This document shows, one piece after another, positions 29,898 to 38,406 of a DNA stretch of 64,000 bases. The stretch spans positions 186,001-250,000 of the forward strand of contig NZ_JASMRU010000002.1 in assembly GCF_030462585.1 (NCBI RefSeq), read 5' to 3'. The translations under genes were made by a program, and so were the position numbers. Every line of letters begins with the position of its first letter. Within the stretch, counting starts at the first letter, position 1. The stretch is from Pseudomonas sp. CAN1. GTDB taxonomy: Bacteria; Pseudomonadota; Gammaproteobacteria; Pseudomonadales; Pseudomonadaceae. The notes under the pieces are model-generated. The model was not told the DNA's origin. It saw nothing but the letters and a program-made list of their open reading frames with translations, and did no database searches.

Positions 29898-31832
29898 GTG
29901 TCCGCCGTCCTGTCTCTGTTGCGCAGCCGCTTGCTGCGCCCCGCTTTCATCGCCCTGGGGATCGCGCTGCTGGTGCAGTTGGCGATTGCCCTGTGGCTGA
30001 CCCGCAGCACTGTCGATGGCCTGGTCAGCGACCTGGGTGAGCACCTGGGTAACGAATCGCAGCGCCTGGCTGGTGAGCTGGAGCAGGCGGGGCGGGAAGT
30101 TACCTCGGGCTTGAACGACCTCTCCAGTCGCACCCGTGAGCGTCTGGGCTCGGCGCTTTCGGCGCGATTAAAGGAAGAGCAGGGCCAGCTGCGTGAGGGG
30201 CTGGAGCAGAACCTGCGCCAGTCCGCCACGGAATTGGCGCAGCTGCTCGCCGCGGTCGCGCCCAAGGCCATGTGGGACAACGACGTGCCGGTGCTCTCGG
30301 ACTATGCCCGGCGCGCCCAGGCTAATCCCAATGTGCTCTTCGTGGTCTACGACGATCCGCAGGGCCAGCACCTGACCCGCTACCTCAATCGCGAGGATGC
30401 AAGGGTCCAGGCGCTGCTGGAGAAGGGCAAGGGTGAGCGGGCGCTGGACAAGGTGCTCGAAGCGGCCAGTCATGACGGCTCGGTATTCCTCGTCGAGGCG
30501 CCGATCAGCCCGAATGGCGTGGAGATCGGCAAGGTGCGCCTGGGCGTTTCCACCGATGCCATCGAAAAGCAGATCACCGCGCTGGACCAGCGCTTCTCCG
30601 CCCTGGTCGCCAGTGGCGATCAGTTGGTGGGCGAGAGCCTTGCCGGTGCCGCTGCCGACAGCACCAAGGCCCTGACCGCGCGCCTGCAATCGGCCAAGCA
30701 AGCTGCTGATGGCATGAGCCAGGGCGCCAAGGCTTCCATCGAAGAGGCGGCGGGAACGCTGCGCTGGCGCATCGGCATGGGGCTGCTGCTGGTTGGGCTC
30801 GGCGTGCTGCTCTGCCTGGCCATCGTACTCGGTCGTCGCGTGGTGAATCGCCTGCGCCTGCTGATCGATGCGCTGAACGATCTGGCGGCCGGGGAGGGTG
30901 ACCTGACCCGTCGGGTGCGGCTGGATAGCCGTGATGAGCTGGGCGAGATGGCGACGGCAGTAAACCGTTTCGTCGACAAGCTGCAACCCATCGTGCGCGA
31001 GGCCGGTCAGGTGGCGCAGCAGACCGGCAGTGAAATCGCCGCGCTGGCCAGCCGCAGCGCCAGTGCCGAGGCGGCAGCGGACCGGCAGCGCAATGAGGTG
31101 GCCGGCAGCCTGGAGGCGCTCTCCGGGATGGCGGCGGAGGCCGAGATGGAGAGCCGTTCCATGCAGGCGGCGCTGGCGCGGGTTGGCGAGATTCGCAAGG
31201 CGGCGCAGGCCAATGCGGCGATTGCTCGCAAGGTCGGTGGCCTGATCGAGACCCTGGAATCCCGCGTGCAGAACGGTGCCGGCGTTATCGAGCGCCTGGC
31301 GCGACAGAGCGAACAGATCGAAGTGGTGCTCTCGGTAATCCACGGTATCGCCGAGCAGACCAACCTGCTGGCGCTGAATGCGGCGATCGAGGCGGCGCGT
31401 GCGGGAGAAAGCGGGCGCGGATTCGCCGTGGTGGCGGACGAGGTGCGTGCGCTGGCCAGCAAGACTCAGCAATCCACCGGCGACATCCAGTCGCACATTG
31501 GTGCGCTGCAGGCGGGGGCGCGCGAGGCGGTGTCCGCCATCGGGCAGGCCCGCGAGCAGGCGGTGCAGGGTTTGGCGGCGCTGCAGGATAGCGAGCGGTT
31601 GCAGCGTGAAGTGCAGAGTGCGGTGGAAGAGGTGCACGGCGCCATCGAGGCAGCCACCCATTCGGCGCAACAGCAGGCGGCCGGCGCTGCGGCGGTGCGT
31701 GGAAGAGTCGAGGTGATCCATGCCGAGGCGAGTCGCGCGGCGGAAGCGGTAAGTGCGACGGCCAGCAGCGGGCGAGTGCTCGATGGCCTGGCTGGTCAGC
31801 TGCGCGCCAGCCTGGGGCAGTTCAAGGCTTGA
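29898..31832 (+). CDS. methyl-accepting chemotaxis protein
   Basis: A 644-residue transmembrane chemoreceptor. Membrane segments lie at about 14-36 and 292-314, enclosing a periplasmic domain of about 255 residues. That domain begins with coiled segments and contains a possible Cache-like core (about 110-240). A HAMP domain (about 314-366) and the signalling helices follow; the hairpin tip reads [20 protein letters not shown] (about 484-505). No C-terminal CheR-docking pentapeptide is visible. The GTG at 29898 has GGAGGAA 7 bases upstream and is preferred over an in-frame ATG at 29781. The ligand is unknown. From memory, PAO1 has no MCP at this place, but P. putida does. Confidence 0.92.
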   Translation: MSAVLSLLRSRLLRPAFIALGIALLVQLAIALWLTRSTVDGLVSDLGEHLGNESQRLAGELEQAGREVTSGLNDLSSRTRERLGSALSARLKEEQGQLREGLEQNLRQSATELAQLLAAVAPKAMWDNDVPVLSDYARRAQANPNVLFVVYDDPQGQHLTRYLNREDARVQALLEKGKGERALDKVLEAASHDGSVFLVEAPISPNGVEIGKVRLGVSTDAIEKQITALDQRFSALVASGDQLVGESLAGAAADSTKALTARLQSAKQAADGMSQGAKASIEEAAGTLRWRIGMGLLLVGLGVLLCLAIVLGRRVVNRLRLLIDALNDLAAGEGDLTRRVRLDSRDELGEMATAVNRFVDKLQPIVREAGQVAQQTGSEIAALASRSASAEAAADRQRNEVAGSLEALSGMAAEAEMESRSMQAALARVGEIRKAAQANAAIARKVGGLIETLESRVQNGAGVIERLARQSEQIEVVLSVIHGIAEQTNLLALNAAIEAARAGESGRGFAVVADEVRALASKTQQSTGDIQSHIGALQAGAREAVSAIGQAREQAVQGLAALQDSERLQREVQSAVEEVHGAIEAATHSAQQQAAGAAAVRGRVEVIHAEASRAAEAVSATASSGRVLDGLAGQLRASLGQFKA

Positions 31833-31857
31833 GGATCTGCACGGTTCTGGCGTTTAC

Positions 31858-31939
31858 GTAGGAGCGGACTCCGTCCGCGATGTGCAGCAGGCCGGTTCCG
31901 AGTTGCCGGCGATCGATTGCGGACAGAGTCCGCTCCTAC
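31858..31939. repeat. REP-like doublet (GTAGGAGCGGACTCCGTCC type)
   Basis: Two inverted GTAGGAGCGGACT...GTCCGC units flank about 40 bases between the MCP stop and the tRNA terminator. It is the same subfamily as 2914-2979. Confidence 0.8.
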
Positions 31940-31971
31940 GCAAGGTTTGAGTTTTCACAAACGGAAAAAAC

Positions 31972-31999
31972 AAAAAAGCCGAGCTATGCTCGGCTTTTT
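31972..31999 (-). terminator. terminator of the tRNA-Leu operon (probably bidirectional)
   Basis: Stem AAAAGCCGAGC/GCTCGGCTTTT with a TAT loop. Read on the minus strand it is followed by TTTTTTGTTTTTT, a very strong terminator just after the tRNA pair. Read on the plus strand it also has a T5 tail and could end the MCP transcript. Confidence 0.88.
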
Positions 32000-32009
32000 C
32001 GTTTGAAGA

Positions 32010-32096
32010 TGGTGCCCAGGAGAAGACTCGAACTTCCACGGTGTTGCCACCGCTAGGACCTGAACCTAGTGCGTCTACCAATTCCGCCACCTGGGC
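32010..32096 (-). tRNA. tRNA-Leu (anticodon CAG), promoter-distal copy
   Basis: An 87-base gene including encoded CCA. Acceptor arms GCCCAGG/CCTGGGC pair. The anticodon stem CTAGG/CCTAG encloses the loop TTCAGGT, giving anticodon CAG, which reads CUG, the main Leu codon of this GC-rich genome. A long variable arm (GGTG GCAA CACC type) confirms a class-II tRNA. It is identical to the copy at 32243-32329. Confidence 0.97.
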
Positions 32097-32242
32097 ATGC
32101 TTTTCAGCATGGGGTGCGATGATCGCTCATCGTCTTGCGGTGATGCAACCCTTGGTTGCATCTGACGGTCAATTGTTCGGTTATCAGGGTTCCGAACCCG
32201 CCTGATAAAGCCTGTCAGAGACTGACTTTACCCTTGAATAAG

Positions 32243-32329
32243 TGGTGCCCAGGAGAAGACTCGAACTTCCACGGTGTTGCCACCGCTAGGACCTGAACCT
32301 AGTGCGTCTACCAATTCCGCCACCTGGGC
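32243..32329 (-). tRNA. tRNA-Leu (anticodon CAG), promoter-proximal copy
   Basis: Identical in sequence to the copy at 32010-32096, with the two genes separated by 146 bases. It has the same CAG anticodon, long variable arm and encoded CCA. It lies directly downstream of the promoter at 32393-32421, so the two are probably made as one precursor. Confidence 0.97.
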
Positions 32330-32392
32330 ACTGGAGTCGATGATTACTCATCGTTTCCGTGTTACAACGTCTGTCTGACGCTGTGGGCGCGA

Positions 32393-32421
32393 ACTATACG
32401 GAGAGGGTTTTCGCTTGTAAA
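32393..32421 (-). promoter_or_regulatory. strong sigma-70 promoter for the tRNA-Leu pair
   Basis: On the minus strand TTTACA (32421-32416) and TATAGT (32398-32393) are separated by exactly 17 bases. The sequence after the -10 is GC-rich (TCGCGCCC), the discriminator type seen in stringently controlled stable-RNA promoters. Confidence 0.75.
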
Positions 32422-32534
32422 CCCCTGATGCGATAAAAAATTTATTCTTGTCCAAAGCTGACCGACGAGTGGATTTCGCGCTTCAATAAGCCTATGGCGA
32501 TCCATACCCCTATATATAAGGTGACCGCACTTTA

Positions 32535-35267
32535 ATGGCCGATTGGCAAAACCTCGATCCCGAGGCCGCCCGCGAGGCGGAAAAATACGACAACCCCATC
32601 CCCAGCCGTGAACTCATCCTGGCGCATCTCGCCGAGCGCGGCGCACCCGCGACGCGATCCCAGCTGCTGGAAGAGCTCGGCCTCTCCGGCGAAGAGCAGG
32701 AAGAAGCGCTGCGCCGCCGACTGCGCGCCATGGAGCGCGACGGCCAGCTTATCTATACCCGCCGTGGCGCCTATGCGCCGGTGGACAAGCTCGACCTGAT
32801 CCTTGGCCGCATCGCCGGCCACCGCGACGGCTTCGGCTTCCTGATTCCCGATGACGGCAGCGATGACCTGTTCCTCAGCCCGACGCAGATGCGCCTGGTG
32901 TTCGATGGCGACCGCGCCCTGGCGCGCGTGTCCGGCTTCGACCGCCGTGGTCGCCGCGAAGGCGCGGTGGTGGAAGTGGTCGAGCGCGCCCACGAAACCA
33001 TTGTCGGCCGCTACTTCGACGAGAGCGGCATCGGCACGGTCGTCGCCGACAACCCGAAGATCCAGCAGGAAGTGCTGATCCCGCCGGGCAAGGCCGGCAA
33101 GGCCAAGCACAACCAGTTCGTCCAGGTGCGCATCGACGTCTGGCCGAACGTGCATCGTCAGGCCCAGGGCGAAGTGGTGGAAGTGCTCGGCGACTACATG
33201 GCGCCGGGCATGGAAATCGAAGTCGCCCTGCGCAGCTACGACATTCCGCACACCTGGCCCGAGGCCGTGGAGAAGGAAGCGGCCAAGCTCAAGCCCGAAG
33301 TGCTGGAGAAGGACAAGGAAAAGCGCATCGACCTGCGCGCCCTGCCTTTCGTCACCATCGACGGCGAGGATGCCCGCGACTTCGACGACGCGGTCTATGC
33401 CGAGAAGCGCAAGGGTGGCGGCTGGAAGCTGTTCGTCGCCATCGCCGACGTCTCGCATTATGTGAAGGTCGGTTCGGCCCTGGATGAAGAAGCTGCCAAG
33501 CGCGGCAACTCGGTGTACTTCCCCGAGCGCGTGATCCCGATGCTGCCGGAGATTCTCTCCAACGGCCTGTGCTCCCTGAATCCGCTGGTCGATCGCCTGG
33601 CCATGGTCTGCGAGATGAATCTCTCCAAGGCCGGCAAGATGACCGACTACCAGTTCTATGAGGCGGTCATCCATTCCCATGCGCGTCTGACCTACACCAA
33701 GGTCAGCCAGTACCTGGAAACCCCGGACAGCCCCGAAGGCCAGCGCCTGAAGGAGCAACTGCCGGCGGTGGTGCCGCACCTCAATACGCTTTATGACCTG
33801 TACAAGGTCCTGGTCGGCGCGCGCCATGTGCGCGGTGCGATCGATTTCGAGACCCAGGAAACCCGCATCGTCTTCGGCGCGGACCGCAAGATCTCGGAAA
33901 TCCGCCCGACCCAGCGCAACGATGCGCACAAGCTGATCGAGGAATGCATGCTGGCGGCCAACGTCGCCACCGCCAAGTTCCTCGAGAAGCACGCCATCCC
34001 GGCGCTGTACCGCGTCCACGACGGCCCGCCGCAGGAAAAGCTGAACAACCTGCGCCAGTTCCTCGGTGAGCTGGGCCTGACGCTCTATCGCGGCAAGGGC
34101 GACCCGACCCCGGCGGATTACCAGAAGCTGCTGGAGTCCATCCAGGGCCGCCCGGACCTGCAACTGATCCAGACCGTGATGCTGCGCTCCCTGAGCCAGG
34201 CGGTGTACAGCCCGGAGAACGCCGGCCACTTCGGCCTGAACTACGAGGCCTACACCCACTTCACTTCGCCGATCCGTCGCTACCCGGACCTGCTGACCCA
34301 CCGCGCCATCCGTGGCCTGATCCGTTCCAAGGCGGCATCCGAGCACGTCCAGCGCGCTGGCGCCGCCAGCATGCCCAAGGCACGCATCTATCCGTACGAC
34401 GAAGCACGCCTGGCGCAACTGGGCGAGCAGTGCTCGATGACCGAGCGCCGTGCTGACGAAGCGACCCGCGACGTCACCAACTGGCTGAAGTGCGAGTTCA
34501 TGCGCGAGCGCGTGGGCGAGACCTTCCCCGGTGTGATCACCGCGGTGACCGGCTTCGGCATCTTCGTCGAGCTGAGCGACATCTATGTGGAAGGCCTGGT
34601 GCACGTCACTGCGCTGCCCGGCGACTACTACCACTTCGATGCCGTGCATCACCGCCTGAGTGGCGAGCGCACCGGTCGCAGCTTCCGTCTCGGCGACACC
34701 GTCGAGGTGGTCGTGGCGCGCGTCGACCTGGATGAGCGCAAGATCGACTTCGAACTCTCCGACAACGTGCTCAGCGCGCCCATCGGTCGCAAGAAACGTG
34801 GCGACAAGGCCGAGCCGGTTGCCAAGGGCAAAACGGCGGCCAAGGGCAGGGCGCCCAAGGCTGTGGCGGCGAAAGACAAGCCGTCCCGGGCTCCGCGTGC
34901 GGTGGCGGACGATCCGTACCTCGCTCCGGACGTGGCCGTGCAGCCGCGCAAGCGCAAGGTCGGTGTGGTCCAGGCGCTGCCTTCGGTGGCTCCGGAAATG
35001 CTCGCCAAGGCCGAGGAAATGCTCGGCAACACCGACGTACGCAAGAGTCGAGAAGTGAAGAAGGCGCTGCTCGAAGAAGCCAAGGTCGGCGGCAACAAGC
35101 CGGCGACCGGTAAAGGCAAGGGCGCGCCTGCTGCAGGCAAGCCGCGCAATCCGTCGAAACAGAAAGCCCGCTCCGGCAAGTCGAGCAAGCACCGCAAGGG
35201 CTCTGCTGCGCCCGGTGCCGGTGCAACCGGTGGCGCGCCGGCCAGCAAGCGTAAGGCGAAGAAATGA
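32535..35267 (+). CDS. rnr: ribonuclease R
   Basis: Processive 3'-5' exoribonuclease that unwinds structured RNA, active in rRNA quality control and mRNA decay. The 910-residue protein has an N-terminal helix-turn-helix and cold-shock domains (about 20-230), the RNB catalytic domain (about 255-590) and an S1 domain (about 655-742). The catalytic aspartates lie in DGEDARDFDDA (276-286). A long Lys/Ala/Pro-rich tail (about 745-910) is larger than in E. coli and should bind RNA or ribosomes. Its stop overlaps the rlmB start as ATGA, as in many gammaproteobacteria. Confidence 0.96.
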   Translation: MADWQNLDPEAAREAEKYDNPIPSRELILAHLAERGAPATRSQLLEELGLSGEEQEEALRRRLRAMERDGQLIYTRRGAYAPVDKLDLILGRIAGHRDGFGFLIPDDGSDDLFLSPTQMRLVFDGDRALARVSGFDRRGRREGAVVEVVERAHETIVGRYFDESGIGTVVADNPKIQQEVLIPPGKAGKAKHNQFVQVRIDVWPNVHRQAQGEVVEVLGDYMAPGMEIEVALRSYDIPHTWPEAVEKEAAKLKPEVLEKDKEKRIDLRALPFVTIDGEDARDFDDAVYAEKRKGGGWKLFVAIADVSHYVKVGSALDEEAAKRGNSVYFPERVIPMLPEILSNGLCSLNPLVDRLAMVCEMNLSKAGKMTDYQFYEAVIHSHARLTYTKVSQYLETPDSPEGQRLKEQLPAVVPHLNTLYDLYKVLVGARHVRGAIDFETQETRIVFGADRKISEIRPTQRNDAHKLIEECMLAANVATAKFLEKHAIPALYRVHDGPPQEKLNNLRQFLGELGLTLYRGKGDPTPADYQKLLESIQGRPDLQLIQTVMLRSLSQAVYSPENAGHFGLNYEAYTHFTSPIRRYPDLLTHRAIRGLIRSKAASEHVQRAGAASMPKARIYPYDEARLAQLGEQCSMTERRADEATRDVTNWLKCEFMRERVGETFPGVITAVTGFGIFVELSDIYVEGLVHVTALPGDYYHFDAVHHRLSGERTGRSFRLGDTVEVVVARVDLDERKIDFELSDNVLSAPIGRKKRGDKAEPVAKGKTAAKGRAPKAVAAKDKPSRAPRAVADDPYLAPDVAVQPRKRKVGVVQALPSVAPEMLAKAEEMLGNTDVRKSREVKKALLEEAKVGGNKPATGKGKGAPAAGKPRNPSKQKARSGKSSKHRKGSAAPGAGATGGAPASKRKAKK

Positions 35268-36016
35268 GTCAGTGGGAAAAGGTCTACGGGGTCCATGCCG
35301 TAGAAGCGTTGCTGCGTCATCACCCCAGGCGGGTCAAGCAGCTGTGGTTGGCCGAAGGCCGGCAGGACCCGCGGGTCCAGGCGCTGGTCGAGCTGGCCGG
35401 GCAGGCGCGCGTGCCGGTGGGCACGCGCGACCGCAAGGAGCTGGATGAATGGGCCGAAGGCGTGCACCAGGGTGTGGTCGCCGAGGTCAGCCCGAGCCAG
35501 GTGTGGGGCGAGAACATGCTGGAGGAGCTGCTGGAACGCTCCGCCGGCCCGGCGTTGCTGCTGGTGCTGGACGGCGTGACCGACCCGCACAACCTCGGCG
35601 CCTGCCTGCGTACCGCCGATGCGGCGGGCGCGCTGGCGGTGATCGTGCCGAAGGACAAGTCCGCCACCCTCAACGCCACCGTGCGCAAGGTCGCCTGTGG
35701 CGCCGCCGAAGTGATCCCGCTGGTGGCGGTGACCAACCTCTCGCGCACGCTGGAGAAACTCCAGCAGCGCGGCCTGTGGATCGTCGGCACCGCCGGCGAG
35801 GCCACTCAAATGCTCTATGAGCTCGACCTCACCGGGCCGACCGTGCTGGTGATGGGCGCCGAGGGCAAGGGCATGCGCCGTCTGACCCGCGATCACTGCG
35901 ACTACCTGGCCAAGCTGCCGATGCAGGGCAGCGTGAGCAGCCTGAACGTCTCGGTGGCCACTGGCGTCTGCCTGTTCGAGATCGTCCGCCAGCGCCAGCT
36001 CAAGGCCGGCGCCTGA
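35264..36016 (+). CDS. rlmB: 23S rRNA (guanosine-2'-O-)-methyltransferase RlmB
   Basis: SpoU-family methyltransferase that modifies G2251 of 23S rRNA in the peptidyl-transferase P loop. The 250-residue protein has an N-terminal substrate-binding domain (about 3-85) and a trefoil-knot SPOUT domain with the three family motifs NLGACLRTADAAG, GAEGKGM and SLNVSVATG. It is coupled to rnr by an ATGA overlap. Confidence 0.96.
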   Translation: MSQWEKVYGVHAVEALLRHHPRRVKQLWLAEGRQDPRVQALVELAGQARVPVGTRDRKELDEWAEGVHQGVVAEVSPSQVWGENMLEELLERSAGPALLLVLDGVTDPHNLGACLRTADAAGALAVIVPKDKSATLNATVRKVACGAAEVIPLVAVTNLSRTLEKLQQRGLWIVGTAGEATQMLYELDLTGPTVLVMGAEGKGMRRLTRDHCDYLAKLPMQGSVSSLNVSVATGVCLFEIVRQRQLKAGA

Positions 36017-36026
36017 CGACATTTTT

Positions 36027-36049
36027 GTAGGAGCGAGCCCTCGCGGCAA
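36027..36049 (+). repeat. single REP arm (GTAGGAGCGAGC)
   Basis: A lone half of the REP unit seen at 13679 and 15481, with a decayed second half, 11 bases after the rlmB stop. Confidence 0.55.
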
Positions 36050-36073
36050 CTGTACAAATAATCGTCAATTGCC

Positions 36074-36102
36074 TTGCGCCGCCATCCCCCCTTCTCTAGA
36101 AT
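36074..36102 (+). promoter_or_regulatory. sigma-70 promoter of the rpsF operon
   Basis: TTGCGC (36074-36079) and TAGAAT (36097-36102) are 17 bases apart. The start region is GC-rich (GTCGGCCC), as in ribosomal operons. A leader of about 105 bases precedes rpsF and could hold an S6/S18 feedback element. Confidence 0.6.
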
Positions 36103-36217
36103 GTCGGCCCTTGTCGTCCGGGCAGGCGTTCGCGCGTGCTTCCGAGTGGCAAGGAAAAAATCATTCACTCCTTGTCTGACCGCTTAGTCGGCAGGCTGCA
36201 ATCCGTAAGGAGCATTT

Positions 36218-36634
36218 ATGCGTCATTACGAAATCGTGTTCCTGGTTCACCCGGACCAGAGCGAACAAGTCGGTGGCATGGTCGAGCGTTACACCAAGGC
36301 CATCGAAGAAGACGGCGGCAAAGTCCACCGTCTGGAAGACTGGGGCCGTCGTCAGCTGGCTTACGCCATCAACAACGTGCACAAGGCTCACTACGTTCTG
36401 ATGAACGTCGAGTGCACCGCCAAGGCCCTGGCAGAAATGGAAGACAACTTCCGTTACAACGACGCCGTGATCCGTAACATGGTCATCCGTCGCGACGAAG
36501 CCGTTACCGGCCAGTCCGAAATGCTGAAGGCCGAAGAGAGCCGCAACGAGCGCCGCGAGCGCCGTGAGCGTCCCGAATCGAACGAGGGCGAGTCCGCTGA
36601 CGGCGATGATAGCCGCGACAGCGCTGACGAGTAA
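36218..36634 (+). CDS. rpsF: 30S ribosomal protein bS6
   Basis: Binds 16S rRNA in the platform with bS18. The 138-residue protein begins [18 protein letters not shown] and keeps the family core. The C-terminal tail (about 108-138) is rich in Arg and then in Glu, Asp and Ser. In E. coli such a tail is lengthened with glutamates by RimK, and the acidic end here would suit this. TAAGGAGC precedes the ATG. Confidence 0.97.
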   Translation: MRHYEIVFLVHPDQSEQVGGMVERYTKAIEEDGGKVHRLEDWGRRQLAYAINNVHKAHYVLMNVECTAKALAEMEDNFRYNDAVIRNMVIRRDEAVTGQSEMLKAEESRNERRERRERPESNEGESADGDDSRDSADE

Positions 36635-36663
36635 TCCCGGACCAGTATTGAGGAGCCACACAC

Positions 36664-36894
36664 ATGGCACGTTTCTTCCGTCGTCGTAAGTTCTGCCGTT
36701 TCACCGCTGAAGGCGTGAAAGAGATCGATTACAAGGATCTCAACACCCTGAAAGCCTACGTTTCCGAAACCGGCAAGATCGTTCCGAGCCGTATCACCGG
36801 CACCAAGGCCAAATACCAGCGTCAGCTGGCGACCGCTATCAAGCGCGCCCGCTACCTGGCCCTGCTTCCCTACACCGACAGCCACGGCCGTTGA
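36664..36894 (+). CDS. rpsR: 30S ribosomal protein bS18
   Basis: A 76-residue basic protein starting [13 protein letters not shown], partner of bS6 on the 30S platform. GAGGAG lies upstream of the ATG. The single Cys near the N-terminus suggests a zinc-independent form, as in E. coli. Confidence 0.98.
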   Translation: MARFFRRRKFCRFTAEGVKEIDYKDLNTLKAYVSETGKIVPSRITGTKAKYQRQLATAIKRARYLALLPYTDSHGR

Positions 36895-36928
36895 TCGGGC
36901 AGTCGACTGGAATTGATGGATAGATCGC

Positions 36929-37798
36929 ATGCGCGCATTGGCTGAATTTGTCATGCGAGGCCGCATGCAGGCGACCCTGGTGGTCGTCGCAGCCGCGGTA
37001 CTGCAGCCGTTGTTCTGGCTCGGTGCCGCAGCAGGCAGTCTGGTGCTGTTGCGCCGTGGTCCGAGTGACGCCTTTGGTGTCCTGGCCTGGGCGCTGCTTC
37101 CGGCACTGGCCTGGTGGTACCTGGGTGACCCCAGCGTGAGTCTGGTTCTGGTGGGTAGTGCCGTGCTGGCGCAGGTTCTGCGCAGCAAGGTGTCCTGGAA
37201 CCGGGTGATGCTGGCGAGCGTTGTGCTCGGTGCGGTGTTCGTGCTGCTGCTCAGCACGGTGTCGGCCGGGTTGGTCGCAGGTCTGGCCGATGCATTCGGC
37301 AAGGCCCTGCCGCAGGTTCTGGCCGAAGCCAAGCTTTCGCCGGAACAGATGGCCGCCCTGCAGGCGGAGATGGTTCCGACCATCACCGGCCTGATGGCAG
37401 CCTCGCTGCAGACGATCAGCCTGTTGTGCCTGATGCTGGCGCGTTATTGGCAAGCAGTACTGTTCAACCCGGAAGGGTTTGGCCGCGAGTTCCGCGCACT
37501 GCGCCTGTCTCCGGGCACGGCTGTTGCGTTGCTGGTTGGCGTTGTGGCTCTGCCCTTCGCAGGACCGGCAGCCACCATGCTGGCGCCGCTGTGCATGATC
37601 CCGCTGCTGTTCGCCGGGATCGCACTGGGGCACGGCCTGGTCGCACTGAAGAAGCTTCCGGGCTTCTGGCTGGCACCGCTGTACCTGCTGGTATTCGTAC
37701 TGGGCAATGTGATCTGTCTTGTCGCCGTAGTCGACAGTCTGTTTGATTTTCGCGGTCGCCTGGCCAAGCGCCAGAAAGCTGCGAACGGTGAAGGTTAA
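36929..37798 (+). CDS. DUF2232-like polytopic membrane protein
   Basis: A 289-residue protein with about seven or eight hydrophobic segments, an N-terminal amphipathic start and a basic C-terminal tail. It is embedded between rpsR and rplI, a position conserved in Pseudomonas (PA4933). Family members are also found beside ribosomal protein genes in Gram-positive bacteria. The function is unknown. It keeps the operon spacing (34 bases after rpsR, 21 before rplI), so it should be co-expressed with ribosomal proteins. Confidence 0.82.
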   Translation: MRALAEFVMRGRMQATLVVVAAAVLQPLFWLGAAAGSLVLLRRGPSDAFGVLAWALLPALAWWYLGDPSVSLVLVGSAVLAQVLRSKVSWNRVMLASVVLGAVFVLLLSTVSAGLVAGLADAFGKALPQVLAEAKLSPEQMAALQAEMVPTITGLMAASLQTISLLCLMLARYWQAVLFNPEGFGREFRALRLSPGTAVALLVGVVALPFAGPAATMLAPLCMIPLLFAGIALGHGLVALKKLPGFWLAPLYLLVFVLGNVICLVAVVDSLFDFRGRLAKRQKAANGEG

Positions 37799-37819
37799 AA
37801 GTTAAGAGGTAAGACTCAA

Positions 37820-38266
37820 ATGGAAGTCATCCTGCTGGAAAAGATCGCCAAACTGGGCAACCTGGGCGACAAGCTGAACGTAAAGGGCGGTTACGCTCGT
37901 AACTACCTGCTGCCGCAGGGCAAAGCCACTGCTGCCACCGCTGCCAACGTCGCTGCTTTCGAAGAGCGCCGTGCAGAGCTGGAAAAAGCCGCTGCTGAGA
38001 AAAAAGCCGCTGCTGAAGCTCGTGCTGCCCAACTGGCCGAACTGATCGTGACCATCGGCGCCCACGCTGGCGACGAAGGCAAGCTGTTCGGTTCGATCGG
38101 CACCCGCGACATCGCCGACGCCGTTTCGGCTGCCGGCTACCCGCTGGAAAAGAGCGAAGTTCGCCTGCCCGACGGCGCCCTGCGCGCTGTAGGCGAATAC
38201 AACATCGAAGTGCAACTGCACATGGATGTTGATGCAACCCTGCACGTGGTTGTAGTCGCCGAGTAA
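37820..38266 (+). CDS. rplI: 50S ribosomal protein bL9
   Basis: Binds 23S rRNA at the base of the L1 stalk and affects frame maintenance. The 148-residue protein has the N-terminal domain with [14 protein letters not shown], a long connecting helix rich in Ala, Glu and Lys (about 50-75), and the C-terminal domain. Upstream reads AAGAGGTAAG. A terminator follows. Confidence 0.98.
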   Translation: MEVILLEKIAKLGNLGDKLNVKGGYARNYLLPQGKATAATAANVAAFEERRAELEKAAAEKKAAAEARAAQLAELIVTIGAHAGDEGKLFGSIGTRDIADAVSAAGYPLEKSEVRLPDGALRAVGEYNIEVQLHMDVDATLHVVVVAE

Positions 38267-38325
38267 GCGATCCGTCGCTAGGACGATTCGTACACCTTGC
38301 GTGGCCGAATCAGTCCGCTAACATC

Positions 38326-38366
38326 GGGCACGGTACTGAGTTTCGGTACCGTGCCCTTTGTTTTTT
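38326..38366 (+). terminator. terminator of the rpsF-rpsR-DUF2232-rplI operon
   Basis: An 11-base-pair stem GGGCACGGTAC/GTACCGTGCCC followed by TTTGTTTTTT, 60 bases after the rplI stop. Confidence 0.92.
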
Positions 38367-38406
38367 CCGCCCCAGAATTTCTACGAAGAGCCCGCACGAA
38401 CAGCCC

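Noticed and set aside
30168-31721. Minus-strand 517-codon frame over the MCP
   Set aside because: It is a shadow frame of the chemoreceptor helices with no recognisable domain.
32532-35192. Minus-strand 886-codon frame over rnr
   Set aside because: Antisense shadow of RNase R; its start and composition have no support.
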